From positions 618,084 through 682,083 of the forward strand of contig NW_006768796.1 of the NCBI RefSeq assembly GCF_000204055.1: 64,000 nucleotides of DNA, given 5' to 3'. Both the position numbers and the translations under genes were made by a program. The notes below the pieces were generated by a model. The model saw nothing but the letters and a program-made list of their open reading frames with translations. It did no database searches and was not told the DNA's origin. This DNA is from Melampsora larici-populina 98AG31. Its lineage: Eukaryota > Basidiomycota > Pucciniomycetes > Pucciniales > Melampsoraceae. This document shows positions 23,001-34,984 of the stretch, piece by piece (position 1 is the stretch's first letter; each line of letters starts with the position of its first letter).

Positions 23001-24255
23001 TCTTAACTAGTCCGACTTACACATGAAGCTAAAGTTTTGTTTTGCTTTCTAGACGTTCGTAGATGCAACTGCTCGGGTTGAGGGGAATGGACCTACCGGT
23101 GCTACAGTCCTAGTTGAATACAAGCGGGTTATTTCCGAGCTCGAAGCCATTCAACACGAATCACAGGATTATGCGAGCATTGACAAATCGATCAGTGAGA
23201 TGATCAAGTGGCTCAGCAAGTATCAACAGGAAGCTGTCGAGTGTGAGAGTATAGTCTTAGCCACGATTCTTAACCCTCGATTGAGAGGGAAGTTCTTTTC
23301 CCTCCATTATCCCGAACATGAAGTTTCGGCAAGCTTGTCGATTGAGAATGCCTTCAACAATCAAACAGAAGAATCTCAAGAGAATGATCCATCCCCGAAT
23401 ACTGACAACAAAACTGGTACTGGTCTGAGTCCTACCGAGCAAGAGCCTGACACATTTGACATCTTTGGACCTTCAACTTTGGGTACTACCAAAGCATCCT
23501 CATCCGAGCTCGAGGACTACTTGCAAGGAAAGTTTCCTATGAAAAAGGACCAAACCATCCTGGGTTGGTGGAAGGTTTGTTTTTTCATTCCATTTCTCAC
23601 TGATTCATATCGCACTATACTAATGTGGGCTCTTTACAGGAACATCAGCATCACTTTCCCATCATGTCACAACTCGCTCGTGATTACCTGGCTGTATCGG
23701 CAACTTCTTGCGCTTGTGAGCGAACGTTTTCGGCGGCGGCGGATGTTTGCACACCGTCTCGTGGTGCAATGCTACCCAAGACGATGGAGCGGTTAGTGGG
23801 GTCTCAAGCATGGCTGAAAGAAGGAATGATACCAGAGGGTGACTTCGCAGAAGCAGCCAAAGCTCTCCAAGATTATATTTCTAGTGTATCGAAAAAGAAA
23901 AAATAGTATATTGGTGTTTATTTCTTTTTATTCTCTACATACAATACAAGGTAATAGTATAAACAAATTATATGATTTCATTTTATTGTTTTCTCTTTTT
24001 GTTACAAATGTTAAGTGCAATGATGCGTATGGTTTCCGCAATATTGCGAGTATTGTGGGCAATATTGCGTATATTGCGCAGAGCGCAACATTTCGGCAAT
24101 ATTGCGAAAATATTGCCCTATACCCGCTCCGCATCCGTGAGTAAAAAATTCAGACCCCCATTGCGGTCTGGTTGTGTAGCGCCTTATTGTGCTGACTGCG
24201 CAGCGCAATCAAATTGGGCCATATTTCGTTGCGCTGCGTTGCGCTTGCGGTATTG
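20021..24255 (+). mobile_element. hAT transposon 1, nearly complete
   Basis: The ends are CAATACCGCAAGCGC and its exact inverse, flanked by perfect 7-bp copies of CAGCAGA at 20014-20020 and 24256-24262. Subterminal regions on both sides are rich in GCGC/GCAAC words, such as GCGCTGCGTTGCGC near the right end. hAT transposases usually bind such subterminal repeats. The length is 4235 bp with a single ten-exon transposase gene. Most hAT elements make 8-bp duplications, so 7 bp is noteworthy. Confidence 0.9.
20523..23906 (+). pseudogene. hAT transposase (BED finger, DDE/RNase H fold, dimerisation domain), one in-frame TGA
   Basis: Ten exons in phase: 20523-20813, 20887-21039, 21132-21269, 21332-21769, 21854-22070, 22149-22546, 22649-22813, 22886-22993, 23053-23574, 23640-23906, giving 898 residues with one TGA at 22709-22711. 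A Ser/Pro-rich N-terminus precedes a BED-type zinc finger (CRYCKKPF then LRGH, about residues 200-222). The catalytic fold has FFLIHDVWTTKGN and HHVRCYAHKLNL. An acidic insert is at about 395-430. The C-terminus is the hAT dimerisation domain (LAVSATSCACERTFS, then RGAMLPKTMERLV). The TGA replaces a position that is usually Trp (FKA-W-SARMGY), consistent with TGG to TGA. An upstream exon near 20243-20440 is possible but unproven. One mutation inactivates it. Confidence 0.88.
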
Positions 24256-24262
24256 CAGCAGA

Positions 24263-25182
24263 TACACCAGCAGTCAATCTGTCCACAGTGGCACAGTCTA
24301 AATTGTGGCAACTGGAAGTGAAACAGCTGAAGTGAAACAGCTGTCCTGCAAGCATCATTTCTGGGGCCAACATGGACAATTGGAGTTTATACAGATGTAG
24401 GCACTATCTTTGAACACCTACCCGACCAAATGGAAATGTAGGCTGCAATATAAAGTATCCATTCCCATATATGTAGCCCACTAGCAGTTAGGCGGCGGGC
24501 GCCGCTCGCGGACTTTGAGCGCCAGTTTGATGTTTAACCAATGTGGCAAAGTCAAGCAAATACATCAGAATCACAAATTCAAGACATTCTCCCAACCCCA
24601 ATACAGATGACCACAGAAAAATGTAACAAAACAAACATTAGGCACCCAGAGAAATTATGAATGCTACCATGTCACAGCCCCCTAAACCAAAACACGGGCA
24701 AACCCTTCATAATTGACTAACATTAACACTGACTCACAACCAATCAACAACCAACCAGACGGGCCAAAGTAATCATTTGAGACAGCACATAAATTGAAAT
24801 AACTGCCACCAAACCGGAAAGAAATTTTGATTAAACACTATTACTCATTGAACCAATTAACTGAATGCTATAAAAGGAAAAAAATAAGAAGCGTAAGTCA
24901 AAGAAATTATGCATGCACCAATTCTATAAGAACCAAATACATACCAACAATTCAGTGTGACTCATTTTGTTAGTGAAAACGCAACGTATGCCATAAAGTG
25001 AGCAGGAAGCCGCCAAATCAGGATCTTCTACACCTGAGCCATTCCAAGTTATGAATATAATGGTTTTGAAATTATAAGGAAAATTAACAGGGACATATTC
25101 TAAATGTTTCAACAAAAAGTACCAGTACTTTCTTGAGTGCCAATAACTTGTGACCATTACTGGGAGATGGAATGACAGGATA
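24263..25182. other. No supported gene
   Basis: Low-complexity AT-rich DNA with no domain-bearing frame. A short GC-rich inverted repeat lies near 24490-24505. Confidence 0.45.
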
Positions 25183-25670
25183 CACAGCCCCCAATCACAA
25201 GTGACTGGCAGCCCAGTACATCCAATGACCTCAATATGTTTTTAATTTGTTTTTAGTTTTTTTTAAAGATGTTTTCACTATGATGTGTAACATATCTCAA
25301 CCAGTTATCATATAGACCTTGTCCAGTCATCAGAAATATCCTGACCAGTCACTGGCAAACTCCCACCTGAGTGTTGAACAAGTGTTCAACAGCTATGTAA
25401 GCTACACATTGATAACTACATTTTGAGAGTGATCCAATGATCAGATCCACAGCCCCCAATTGCTGGTCACTGGCAGGACTGGGCATCCTATGACTTGAAC
25501 CTTTTCTCAGTTTTTCATTTATTTGTTTTTGAAATGTTTTGAATATGCTGCAAAACATACTTCAACCAGTTATCATACAAATCTTGTCCAGTCATCAGGA
25601 ACATCTTGATCATTCGCTGGAAAGATCCCAAATGAGTGTTAAACAATTTTGACAGCTACAAGGGCTTTGG
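25183..25670. repeat. Tandem duplication of the element's left terminus (~266-bp unit)
   Basis: Two consecutive units begin CACAGCCCCCAAT (25183 and about 25450). They share CAACCAGTTATCATA, CTTGTCCAGTCATCAG and other words in the same order, and are moderately diverged. Duplicated subterminal regions may offer extra transposase binding sites. Confidence 0.75.
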
Positions 25671-27264
25671 CAGCTCCACCCCCCATTGGTAACTCCGCCT
25701 CAGTCATCACTCTTGCCTTGCACTTCCTGAAAATCCCCCACACAGGCTCAGTACACTGCACGCACACATGAAATGAATCATGTCCGCATGCTTGTTACAA
25801 CCATGTACACTTGCTCAGGCTGTCAATCTTGCCTTTGATGTGCCATACTCTTGTCAGTGGAGTTCATCACATGATGTTTCCGGTGCTCAATTATGAGACA
25901 GATTGCATCATCAAAGCCTATTACTTCACTCTTGCACACCTCATAATCACAATATCTTGATTTTCATCAACTTTGGTCAATATCAATCAGAATTACCTTG
26001 ATTGTAACATACTGGTATGGACCCAGCAAGTCAAGTTCAATCAAATGAATGTCTCACAATCTTACAAATCATCCCTCTCAAGCAATTCCAATTTCATGGA
26101 TTTTAGACTTCAAGCAGATCATCATAATTCACCTCACAATTATAATCAGCATCAACAAGCACCAGAACTCAATACTTTTTTGTCTCTCAACTTCCAAATT
26201 CAATTCAAAACCAACCCAATATCCAAAGAAAATGATTATCAGATCAAGTTGGCAATTTGATAAACATATTGGGTCTTTCCTTCTTCAAACTACAAATCAT
26301 GTGAGATTTGTTTCTACAATAAAGTCTTTCATTGTTCTATTTTTGTCCAGTTAAACACAATGCATTTGTAGTTGTTTACAATTTGTACAAATCAATCACA
26401 AAGAACTTATTTCTCAGACAACAAATTTCAATATGTTTGTTTTGTATTCTTTAATGATATATAAACAAAAGATTTCAAGTAACAGACAACTTTGAAAAAT
26501 TCATCAATAAGTTTCAAGTTTAGAATGAACAAGAGGTTGATTATAAGCTTGAAACAAACAAACCAAAATCCAAGACTTGGAAAAATCCAAGAAGGATCAA
26601 CTAAACATCCAAAGTTCTCTGAAAACCTATTTTCCTAAAAATGTTAGTTGATAAGCTTGATTCAACTGTAGAGCCTATAGTATTTGGGTATGAAAACTGT
26701 GATAAATATTGAATCATCTAAAGACAATGATTATTGTTTCAAAGAATTGAGATTCTAAACTGGGTGATGATCTCAAATTGACTTTTGCTTCCATGAATTG
26801 ATCTTCCCATCATTTGGTGTTGTTTCTCAAGACAATCGATTAGATTAGATCAAATTTGATAAGATTTATTGGTCGATTTTGAAGGAAATTGGAAAGTTTG
26901 ATCCAAATTCAGGTTCTGGAACTCCGATCATCATTTAGGTGAACCAACTCTTGATACTGGATTTTTTGAGGATGATTATGATACAAAAAATTCAGCTGCA
27001 TCGTAATAAACTTGACAATCTATATCAGTATACTTCAATCAATCATTGTGCTTATGATAAACCGAATATATGGTCCAACAAGGGATTCTCATTTTGAGTG
27101 AGTGAAAATGGCCCCGAGGTGCAGGCCCTGTGTGATCAGTACACGGGCCATCTCCTCGATTTCAGTGAGCAAAAATGGCCTCGACGTGCGGTCCTTGTCA
27201 AATCTGTACGCGGGGTGTGTCCTCATTTTATGGAGCAAAACGAGCCCGACTTACATTCTTCAAT

Positions 27265-27418
27265 AGGGGTACACAAACATCTCAACCCGACCTAATAAAA
27301 CCCATGGCAACCCGATTGATTTTTGGATTTTTTAGCGCCAAAAACTCAAAATCAATCGGGTTGGCACGGGTTTTTTGGATGGGTTTTTAAGGTCGGGTTG
27401 AGATGTTTGTGTACCCCT
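27265..27418. mobile_element. 154-bp hairpin miniature element (AAT duplication)
   Basis: The ends AGGGGTACACAAACATCTC and their exact inverse are in arms of about 30 bp. AAT flanks both sides (27262-27264, 27419-27421). The interior also has a near-palindrome around AAAATCAATCGGGTTGGCA. No coding capacity. Confidence 0.85.
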
Positions 27419-27420
27419 AA

Positions 27421-27880
27421 TCTTAGATGATAGAGGTAAAGGAGGTAAAACCTGGGTCAGCCCGAACCTCATTCTCCGCTTTCCTTTTAGAAATTACACT
27501 TTCAAATTCAGCTTTGTCTCTAGCCAATTGACAAGACTGAAAACTAAAAGCACTGAGAGCAGTATTATGAACCTCAATAGAATTGATAAATGCTAAAAGT
27601 GTATTTAACAGAAGTAAGTGAACCAGAATGTTGAGAAGAAGATAGACTCAATGGAGAGAATGAAGGTAGATGATTTGATAATGGTTCAGATCAACTGGAC
27701 TCAGCTGTTGATCTGAACCATCACTTTGTACTAATGATTGAACTGTGAAACAATTCTGATGTAAAAGAAAACAACGGAGAAAACTCTCGACGTTGAAAGA
27801 TATCTGTGTAAAGGCTTTAACACAATAAAAGAATATAAGACCTCTTGACAGCGAGTTGACGAGACTCGAAGAGATCAAAA
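27421..27880 (-). other. Coding-like minus-strand fragment, unidentified
   Basis: On the minus strand about 27650 to 27421 reads an open frame with regular protein composition (for example SFQSCQLARDKAEFESV), and a further open frame continues upstream to 27880. I do not recognise it. It may be an exon of a captured or decayed gene. Confidence 0.3.
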
Positions 27881-28345
27881 GATGAACAAACCTTTAACAC
27901 AATAAAAGAATATAAGACCTCTCGACAGCGAGTTGACAAGACTCAAAGAGATCAAAAGATGAACAAACCTGACAAGGTTTGTTAAAAAGATAAAAGAACT
28001 TTTAGATTTCTTTTCCCAGACGGTGAGGAAAAAGCAGAACTACAACTTCTAAGACCAACACACCTTTAACACAATAAAAGAATATAAGACCTCTCGACAG
28101 CGAGTTGACGAGACTCGAAGAGATCAAAAGATGAACAAACCTGACAAGGTTTGTTAAAAAGATAAAAGAACTTTTAGATTTCTTTTCCCAGACGGTGAGG
28201 AAAAAGCAGAACTACAACTTCTAAGACCAACACACCTTTAACACAATAAAAGAATATAAGACCTCTCGACAGCGAGTTGACAAGACTCAAAGAGATCAAA
28301 AGATGAACAAACCTGACAAGGTTTGTTAAAAAGATAAAAGAACTA
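27815..28345 (+). repeat. Tandem array, ~172-bp unit (three to four copies)
   Basis: Units begin CTTTAACACAATAAAAG at 27815 (partial, 77 bp), 27892, 28063 and about 28235. They include GACAGCGAGTTGAC and TTTTCCCAGACGGTGAGG. Copies are nearly identical, and part of the unit recurs alone at 28436-28475. Confidence 0.88.
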
Positions 28346-28699
28346 ATAAAAAGAGTTGAAAAGATAAAACAGAGAAACGAAGAGAAGTAGTTTGATTAAC
28401 AGTTATCTAAATGTTAGTTGAGCAGAAAAACATTACCTTTTAGATTTCTTTTCCCAGACGGTGAGGAAAAAGAAAATCTAAAAGGGGACAAGAGAGAGCT
28501 GATGTATATAAGATAGAAAACGAGAGACACAAAGTACAGAAAACAATTGCGCAACAACCATCCCTTGCATACAACTCATACCGGTCTAACCATTCCACCA
28601 ACATTCTCTTCTCGCCTAACAACATTACCAAGTACCCCTTTGATTCATGATTTAGCTCCTAATGATTCATTTCTAAATAAGTAAATCTTAACGCTTGAA

Positions 28700-29660
28700 G
28701 GTCTTGACAGTTGAGAACTTGAAATCAAAAGTGAATTTGATTGAAATCCAATATGATGTAGGTGAGATCAAGGTTGCTCAGAATGCAGTTAATTAATGCA
28801 GACAATATATGATTAAGGTATTCCTTGTAAGATATTAGAGACTGCAGTGTAAGTTTATGTTCCGCAAGACTATCAATCAAATGAAAAATTCGAGATGAAT
28901 GATCAATCCAAGATCCAATTAAAATCAAGTCTTGCTTAATTTTGTGGATTAGATATTCCATTCTGATAAGCTTTGACAAAGTTTTGAGAAAGACAATACA
29001 CTTCTTTTAAATTAACAGTTCCTTGAGCCAAACTAGCTAAATCATAAACAATAGCAACCTTTACCAGCTGAAACTTTTGATTGAACAGATGATTCTGAAG
29101 TAGGTGTAGCTCCAATTTGAATTGAAATCAAAGTTTCAACACAACCAGGTGTGGTTAATTGTTTTTTACCCAAAAAGAAACAGGAAACAAGGGACAATTT
29201 TCCCGCAGGAAAACCAATTGTATCTGACTCAGTTAATGAGCCAAAATGTATTATTTTGGTCTTAAATCTGTGTTATTTGTGCATTATGGCTCAGAAACTA
29301 CACTATGTGTAATCGGTCTTCCCGCGGGAAAATTGTCTCTTGTTTCCTGTGAGAGAAGATAAAAAGAATCAATCAATTCTTGTTTTATTTTGACTTTTAT
29401 TTTGCTCGAAAAATAACTTACAAGACTATCTAATTTGACATTCTCAACTGGAACTTCATGTTCAAGTTCAATTGGTTGAGAATTTATTCCATCAATTGAG
29501 TTGCAGGAGTGAGAGAAGGAGAGGCAGTTTTAGTCCAACTATGACTTGCTACCATGATAGCCTCTGCTGCTTTTAGGGGTTTTGATGTCAATTTTAGACA
29601 AAGTTGTTGTTGTTGTTCATGTTGGTGTTTGTATTCTGATTGGGTAAGCTGGTAGTTTTT
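28700..29660 (-). pseudogene. Unidentified decayed gene fragment, interrupted by a hairpin element
   Basis: On the minus strand, blocks read as plausible protein: about 29650-29450 (with AAEAIMVASHSWTKT and ELEHEVPVENVKLDSL), about 29175-29050 (GKKQLTTPGCVETL), then AIVYDLASLAQGTVN to about 28960. They are in different frames, separated by stops, a hairpin element (29180-29350) and probable introns. I do not recognise the protein. It could be a host gene captured by the 25183-31004 element. Confidence 0.4.
29180..29350. mobile_element. 171-bp hairpin miniature element
   Basis: The ends ACAGGAAACAAG and their inverse lie in arms of about 40 bp with roughly four mismatches, both containing TTTTCCCGC. 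No convincing target duplication is visible. It lies inside the coding-like minus-strand fragment. Confidence 0.75.
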
Positions 29661-31004
29661 GATTTGGGTTTCTCAGGATGAGTTACAAAAAGGTCAAAAG
29701 GTCTTGAAGATTGAAGGATTAGACAGGAAAAATGTTGTACATGTGATACTACATATGGGTTCATGGAAGTATGTTGACAGTTTCCCACATGAAATATCAG
29801 AGTTGAGTTTTCCAGACAGACTTATCCGGTTAGCTGAGCAGAATTTCTGTTGAATGAGGAGTCCAGCCTTTTTTACTAAGCACTGGCTAAGGCAGGACAC
29901 ACAAAGGCAGATGTGATTAGATACTTTTTGGACACAATTGTGAGCTGTCTACCCTCCTCAATGTCAAGGGGGATCTGGCAATCCTTGTGTTTAATTTAAC
30001 TTTGATTACTTGAGGAGAAGCAAAAATGATGCTTTGAGAAGGCTTTAGGTGGTGTTAAAAGCAAATCAAGCATTTGGTGGACATGGGTGTTTAAATTTGT
30101 GTAAGGCAAGAAATCAAGTTGAGTAGGTTCAAATTGGGGTCAATGAAATTGAGTGAGAATGTGATGTGAAAGTGAGGGAAATTTTGTTGTGGGAAGGTCG
30201 TATTGGACCATGTGAGCTTGGGGCCAAGTGCTTTTGATAACCTGGTGCAGATGGACAATGGATGAACATTATTGGAAAGCTAGATTGGTAAAAGCAACAA
30301 AAGCAAATTTCAGGGGAACAAATGGAGAGGGTCTTGTAAGAGCACATTAGCACAGACTTGACTATCTGACCAATCAGTTACAGTGCCTTTAAAGTGAGGA
30401 ATTGGGGAGACCTTCTTAAAATCAAATGAGCAATCGATACACTTTGTGTGGAAGACAAAGTTGTTTGATTGAGGAAGTTCATACCATTTTGGATTTGACT
30501 AAGCTTTGTGTGGAGAAATTGACAGAAATGAAGAGATAGAGGGGATGGATGTTGAGGTGAAAATATGATGTTGGAGACCAACAAAAGAAACCCAAGAAAT
30601 TTCTAGCTGAAATCAAGTAGGTAAACGCAGAACATGTGGCAGGGTGAGAAGACCAGAAGATAAGAGAAAGTTGTACCCTTTTTGTATTCAGATCTGAGAA
30701 TCTTAGGGACATCAAATCTGGATTATTTGATCTTGAGGAGATATGGGACAACAGTATATATATGCCCTGTGTTTCTTCAAGATTGGGTTAAGAACTGGTG
30801 GAGATCTGGTCCATGCCCAGTTGAGAACATCACAATGACTAGTTGAGTATCTGACAACTGGTCAACATATATATCAAAAAACTTGTCAAAGACTGCATGA
30901 TGTAAGGTGAACAACCAATTGGAGACAAATTAAAAACAAATTAAAAACATGTTGGGGTCGCCAGGATGTACTGGGCTGCCAGTCACTTGTGATTGGGGAA
31001 TGTG

Positions 31005-31395
31005 ATAAAACATGACAATACATTTCTTCATTTCAACTCACATAAAACCTTTTGAACTCACAACATTGTACGAGAGTAAACATATCACATGGCCGGACAT
31101 ATATAATACTAAAACTAATGTAAATAATGAGAAAAAATATTTATTGAACTTGTACTTGGCCATCCTGGAGCAGGTGTTGTACTGGGAGGCTTGAGTGAAC
31201 TTTTTGCAGACATGCACATTAGGATGCACTGAAATTGATGAACAACGACCAAGCCTAATGCCGAGTTTGATGTAAAACTTCCCAGCATCAAATTCATACA
31301 GGCTAACTAATACTAATAGCACAATAGAACACGTTATCAGAATCTGTCAAGTTTGGTACAAGCTTGTAAATAGCAAGTAATGGTGAAACTTACAA
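31005..31395. other. No supported gene
   Basis: Short frames on both strands overlap each other; none has a domain. This is likely the 3' flank of the minus-strand gene that ends near 31396. Confidence 0.4.
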
Positions 31396-32755
31396 TCAAC
31401 CTTCCAGGCAATCGTCTTCTTCGGTTACCTTGGTAATCTTGCGCTTGGGCTGGTATTGGGCTCGCTTTTTCGGGACTTGCTCCAATACGCCAGCGGTCGT
31501 CGCCGGGAAGTCATCCACCAAAGTTTGGGAAGTGCTGGCTGACCGTCCTGAGCCTGAAGACAAAGATACAGACGCCTCATTGGTGGAGCCAAACGTAACA
31601 CTCCTTATGCCCTCTGGCGCGTTCATTGGTGCCTGATTTTGATTACTCAAAGTCCTGGGTTTGAATCTGGAATCCGATGTATCAGTTAAGCTTATCAAAT
31701 TGAATGAGTAATGAGTGACAGTTTGTACTTACTTCTTTGGCTTCCTGAGTGTATTAACATTATCCACGTTTTGTGTATCGTTTTGGGATGCTACATCTTG
31801 AAAGCCAGTGGTCATGTGAACTTTGTTTGCCTGTAAATGTAATTCGTCAGTTAGAATGAATGAAGGAAAGTTGAATCATACCAACTTACTACAATAATGT
31901 AACATGAAGTTTCTTCGTTGAAATCCTTGATAAATCCATGGAATTGGCATTCTCGCCCTATCCTGACAATTGAGGCAATTTTTGCAAGGTTGAGAGTAGG
32001 ACATTATATACGGTATTTGACTGTGCTTGTACGGTCAGTATTCATCTGGCAGCAGCCGACAGTAAGACTCAGGGAAAGTTAGAAGTGAGAGGGATAATGA
32101 GACCTACTATGGGGTGATAATCCGAGTGCTGAACCGTGAATACTGTGGTTACAACCGGTTCTTGGTCTGGTGTCTTTTTCATGTACTGGCAGCACTCCTC
32201 AACAATCAAATTGATTGCAATCACAATACCTAGACCAGTAATCCCTACGGAATCAACTAAGTCGCCTCCAAAATTGTCACGTGGGCCTAACATGACAACA
32301 TCACTTCCCTCAAAAATGAATTGATTGGCCTTTGTATCAGGGGAGTTGGAGGGGAAGAGAGCTCCATGCAAAAATTACACATGGTTCTGATGCAACTTGA
32401 ACTTAGCGCCACTAAAACCTTTGGCCACAATTTCATAAAGCAGCGGCTCGTCACGGTCGGCACCACCGCAGCCAATACAGATTGTGTAAGTTCTGTACTC
32501 AGATCGCCAACCATTGTCGGGTGAGATCTGCAAATAGGATCATGGATTGTTAGTATGATGAAGGGCAAACTCTATGAACAGGAGTACCTTCTCTTCAACC
32601 TCGAAATTACCGGACAAATAGATACCACGATACATGGCAGGATTCAAATCTGACATGTGGTTGGGTATGAGATTTGTGTGGTACTCAATTACTGATGTAG
32701 AACAAAGAATGTGCGAATGAAGTGGAAAGTCAGCGTTGATTGAGGCTGAAGTCAA
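31396..32755 (-). CDS. Uncharacterised multi-exon gene, probable lineage-specific family, possibly broken
   Basis: Blocks on the minus strand: about 32755-32588 (up to GNFEVEEK), 32527 to about 32110 (ISPDNGWRSEYRTYTICIGC... and SVGITGLGIVIAINLIVEE), about 31962-31890 (GRECQFHGFIKDFNEETSC), about 31830-31735, and 31715 to 31396 (Ser/Thr-rich, ending PKRKITKVTEEDD). Donors GTACTC and GTAGGT and acceptors TTGCAG and TTGTCAG fit introns. One TAA interrupts the second block near 32372 after HQNHV. The 5' end is not resolved. I do not recognise the domain. The style suggests a fungal-specific nuclear protein with a basic C-terminus, but that is inference. Confidence 0.5.
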
Positions 32756-33256
32756 ACAAGATGGCAGGCAAATGTAGCAACAATAATGAATGGACAGCTG
32801 AGGTCTGGTGCTGGTATTTTGTAGGACTGAATACCGTTGAGGTACTACCTTTTTATATTATATTTTTGATTCAACCAAGGCAACCAGCCAACATACACAG
32901 GGGCCAAAACAAGAGCTCACATAGAGGTCAGCATGAAAAGCTTCAAGTTTTATTCAAGATTTCTTCTGGTTTCCTTCCAAAACTGAGTGCATTCAGCTCA
33001 TGTTGATCATGTAATCAGACATGATCAACATGAGCTGAGAGCTGAGCAGGTGAGCCAAGCTTCCTCAGGTTTTATTGCTTAGCCAAGAAGCCTGAGGGAG
33101 GACTACCTGATCCGCTCAGGTCATCTCAGGCCCTGCCTGAACGCTCAGTCTGTACAGACAGTTGTAAGTACATACACAGGAAGCCTCATTCTCCCTCCTT
33201 TGTCGAGGAACTTTTATTCATGTAACCACTTGAAAGTGGAGATTAGCAAAGCCCCA

Positions 33257-33327
33257 ACTTAACTAAGTCCCAGTCTGGACCTAACCAGTTGATGGAACTT
33301 GGGTCCAGACTGGGACTTAGTTAAGTT
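33257..33327. repeat. Short hairpin inside the Pack-type element
   Basis: AACTTAACTAAGTCCCAGTC and its inverse lie a few tens of bases apart, and part of the right arm is repeated once more (to 33350). Another small hairpin, CAGCTCATGTTGATCATG, is near 32997-33040. Confidence 0.75.
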
Positions 33328-33995
33328 TGACTGGGACTTAGTTAAGTTTGCCCTCTCCCTCGCAAACACTCCTTGAGGACCGAGTGTTCGCGACAGAGAG
33401 GGACGGGACAAGTTTGAACAAAGCCACCATCCTTCATCTCACAAACCTACAACAGCCACTACCAAAACAGCCATTCACGACTACATACTACTACTACTAC
33501 CGCTATCGATTCAAATTCAAATTCAGATGGAAACAACAGTACCACAACTAAACCAACAATTCAAATTCCAAACCATCACTATTTACTAAATCACATCATA
33601 CTTTATTAGCAGTAGCTTCGTTTAGTAATCTTAGAAATTCATCAAACCATCAAAATCAAACTACTCTTAATAAATCTAATCTCATCAAGCAAAGTATAGT
33701 ATTGGAGATATCATCATTCAGTTCATCTCAGATTTTTTAAATGATCAAAACTATCAAATTCGAATTCGAATTCAAATTTATCAAATTCTAAATCAAAATC
33801 CAAATCATCATTAGATTTAGAAATCTTATTGACTTCTTATGATTCAAATCAATCATTAACTTTTCAAAAATTAAATAGTACTTCTTCTTCTTTAACTCAT
33901 TTTTTACTTTATTTCTAAACTATTTCATTTATTCGAACAAATTATCCAATTCAATTAACAACATCTCAATAAACATCATATCAAAACCCCATAGT

Positions 33996-34475
33996 TTCTT
34001 ATTTGTACCTAATTGGTCAGTCTCTTTTCATCATCATCTACTAAGGAAGTTCACAATCTCAACCTTTACTAAATCTTCAATGCGTTTCATTTAATAGGTT
34101 ATTGTCGTATCATTCCAGCAACAGTTTCACAACCTTATATGTCATATCATCCAAAGTATTGTACAATTGCATATTTAATTTCACAACTTTTAGATGCAGT
34201 AGATGGTCAAGCTGCTAGAGCTTTAGGACAACCTCGTAGGTACGGTGGTGTATTAGATATGGTCCCTGATCGGTTAGTTTTCGTAGGTACGGTGGTGTAT
34301 TAGATATGGTCCCTGATCGGTTAGTTTTTTTTCAATTGCATCCATCTCAACATAAACACTCATCTTTCTCTTTTGAATTTGATTTTTCTCAGTTCTATGG
34401 TTGCAGGATCAAAATCGCACAAAACTGTCTCAAAGCAACAAAGTCAAATCTTACATTCATATCACACAAACTAGA
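33996..34475 (+). pseudogene. PIS1: Phosphatidylinositol synthase exon fragments (CDP-alcohol phosphotransferase)
   Basis: Three exon-like pieces: FLFVPN at 33996-34013; 34098-34280 with GYCRIIPATV and the full CDP-alcohol phosphotransferase signature (DG-x2-AR-x8-G-x3-D-x3-D, visible as DGQAAR and GGVLDMVPD); and about 34394-34475 (GSKSHKTVSK, then ILHSYHTN). These match the order in Pis1, which makes phosphatidylinositol from CDP-diacylglycerol and inositol in the ER. The copy is dead: a 47-bp tandem duplication (34234 and 34281) breaks the frame, TAG follows HTN, exon junction phases are off, and the 3' part is missing. It lies inside a transposon, so capture is the likely explanation. Confidence 0.75.
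34234..34327 (+). repeat. 47-bp tandem duplication within the PI-synthase exon
   Basis: Two exact copies start TCGTAGGTACGGTGG at 34234 and 34281. The period is not a multiple of three, so the exon is frameshifted. Confidence 0.95.
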
Positions 34476-34984
34476 GGAAGTTATCAAATCCGATATGTGA
34501 AATGAGAACGACGATACCGATCTTTTTGAAGTATGTTGGTGAAATGGACTTTAGAATTGAAGATTGATTGTAATTGAGCTGACTTCAGTTGTTGTTGCTG
34601 CTGTTGTTGTTGATGATAGATTGATGATAAGTGGGATTGAGAATAAAATTGATTGAGATGGTTTTAACATTGCTTTTGATTTTGATTTTGATTTTCAAGA
34701 CTTATCGATTTGGATTCGGCTTTGGATAGTTTGATTTTCACTAAATTTGGAATTTTGATATGTCATGTCGATTGATAAGTTGTAATAGACTATTAACCTC
34801 TTGAGTCTGGAAGCTTTGCAAAATCTTTATCGAACTGAACGATCTCCATACTCGAGCGTGGACAACGAGATCCAATTGATTCAAGAGAAGGTCCTACCAA
34901 AGGAAGTTGATTGAATCAGTTTAATGGTATGTGATTTTGAGACCAAAGATGCTATGATAGAGAGAATCGACCTACATCAACAAT

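Larger units (their letters stand above)
25183..31004. mobile_element. 5.8-kb terminal-inverted-repeat element (CACAG... / ...GAATGTG), ATA duplication
   Basis: Left end CACAGCCCCCAATCACAAG; right end is the inverse of CACATTCCCCAATCACAAG. The arms extend about 80 bp and share GTGACTGGCAGCCCAGTACA and a TTTTTAATTTG run. ATA flanks both sides. The left end is tandemly duplicated: a second diverged copy starts at about 25450. The interior has no recognisable transposase but holds a tandem array, two hairpin elements and minus-strand gene-like fragments. It is either a degraded autonomous element or a non-autonomous element carrying captured DNA. Confidence 0.65.

Noticed and set aside
24485..24510. 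GC-rich hairpin as a terminator or element end
   Set aside because: The stem is only about five bases and no partner repeat or adjacent gene gives it meaning.
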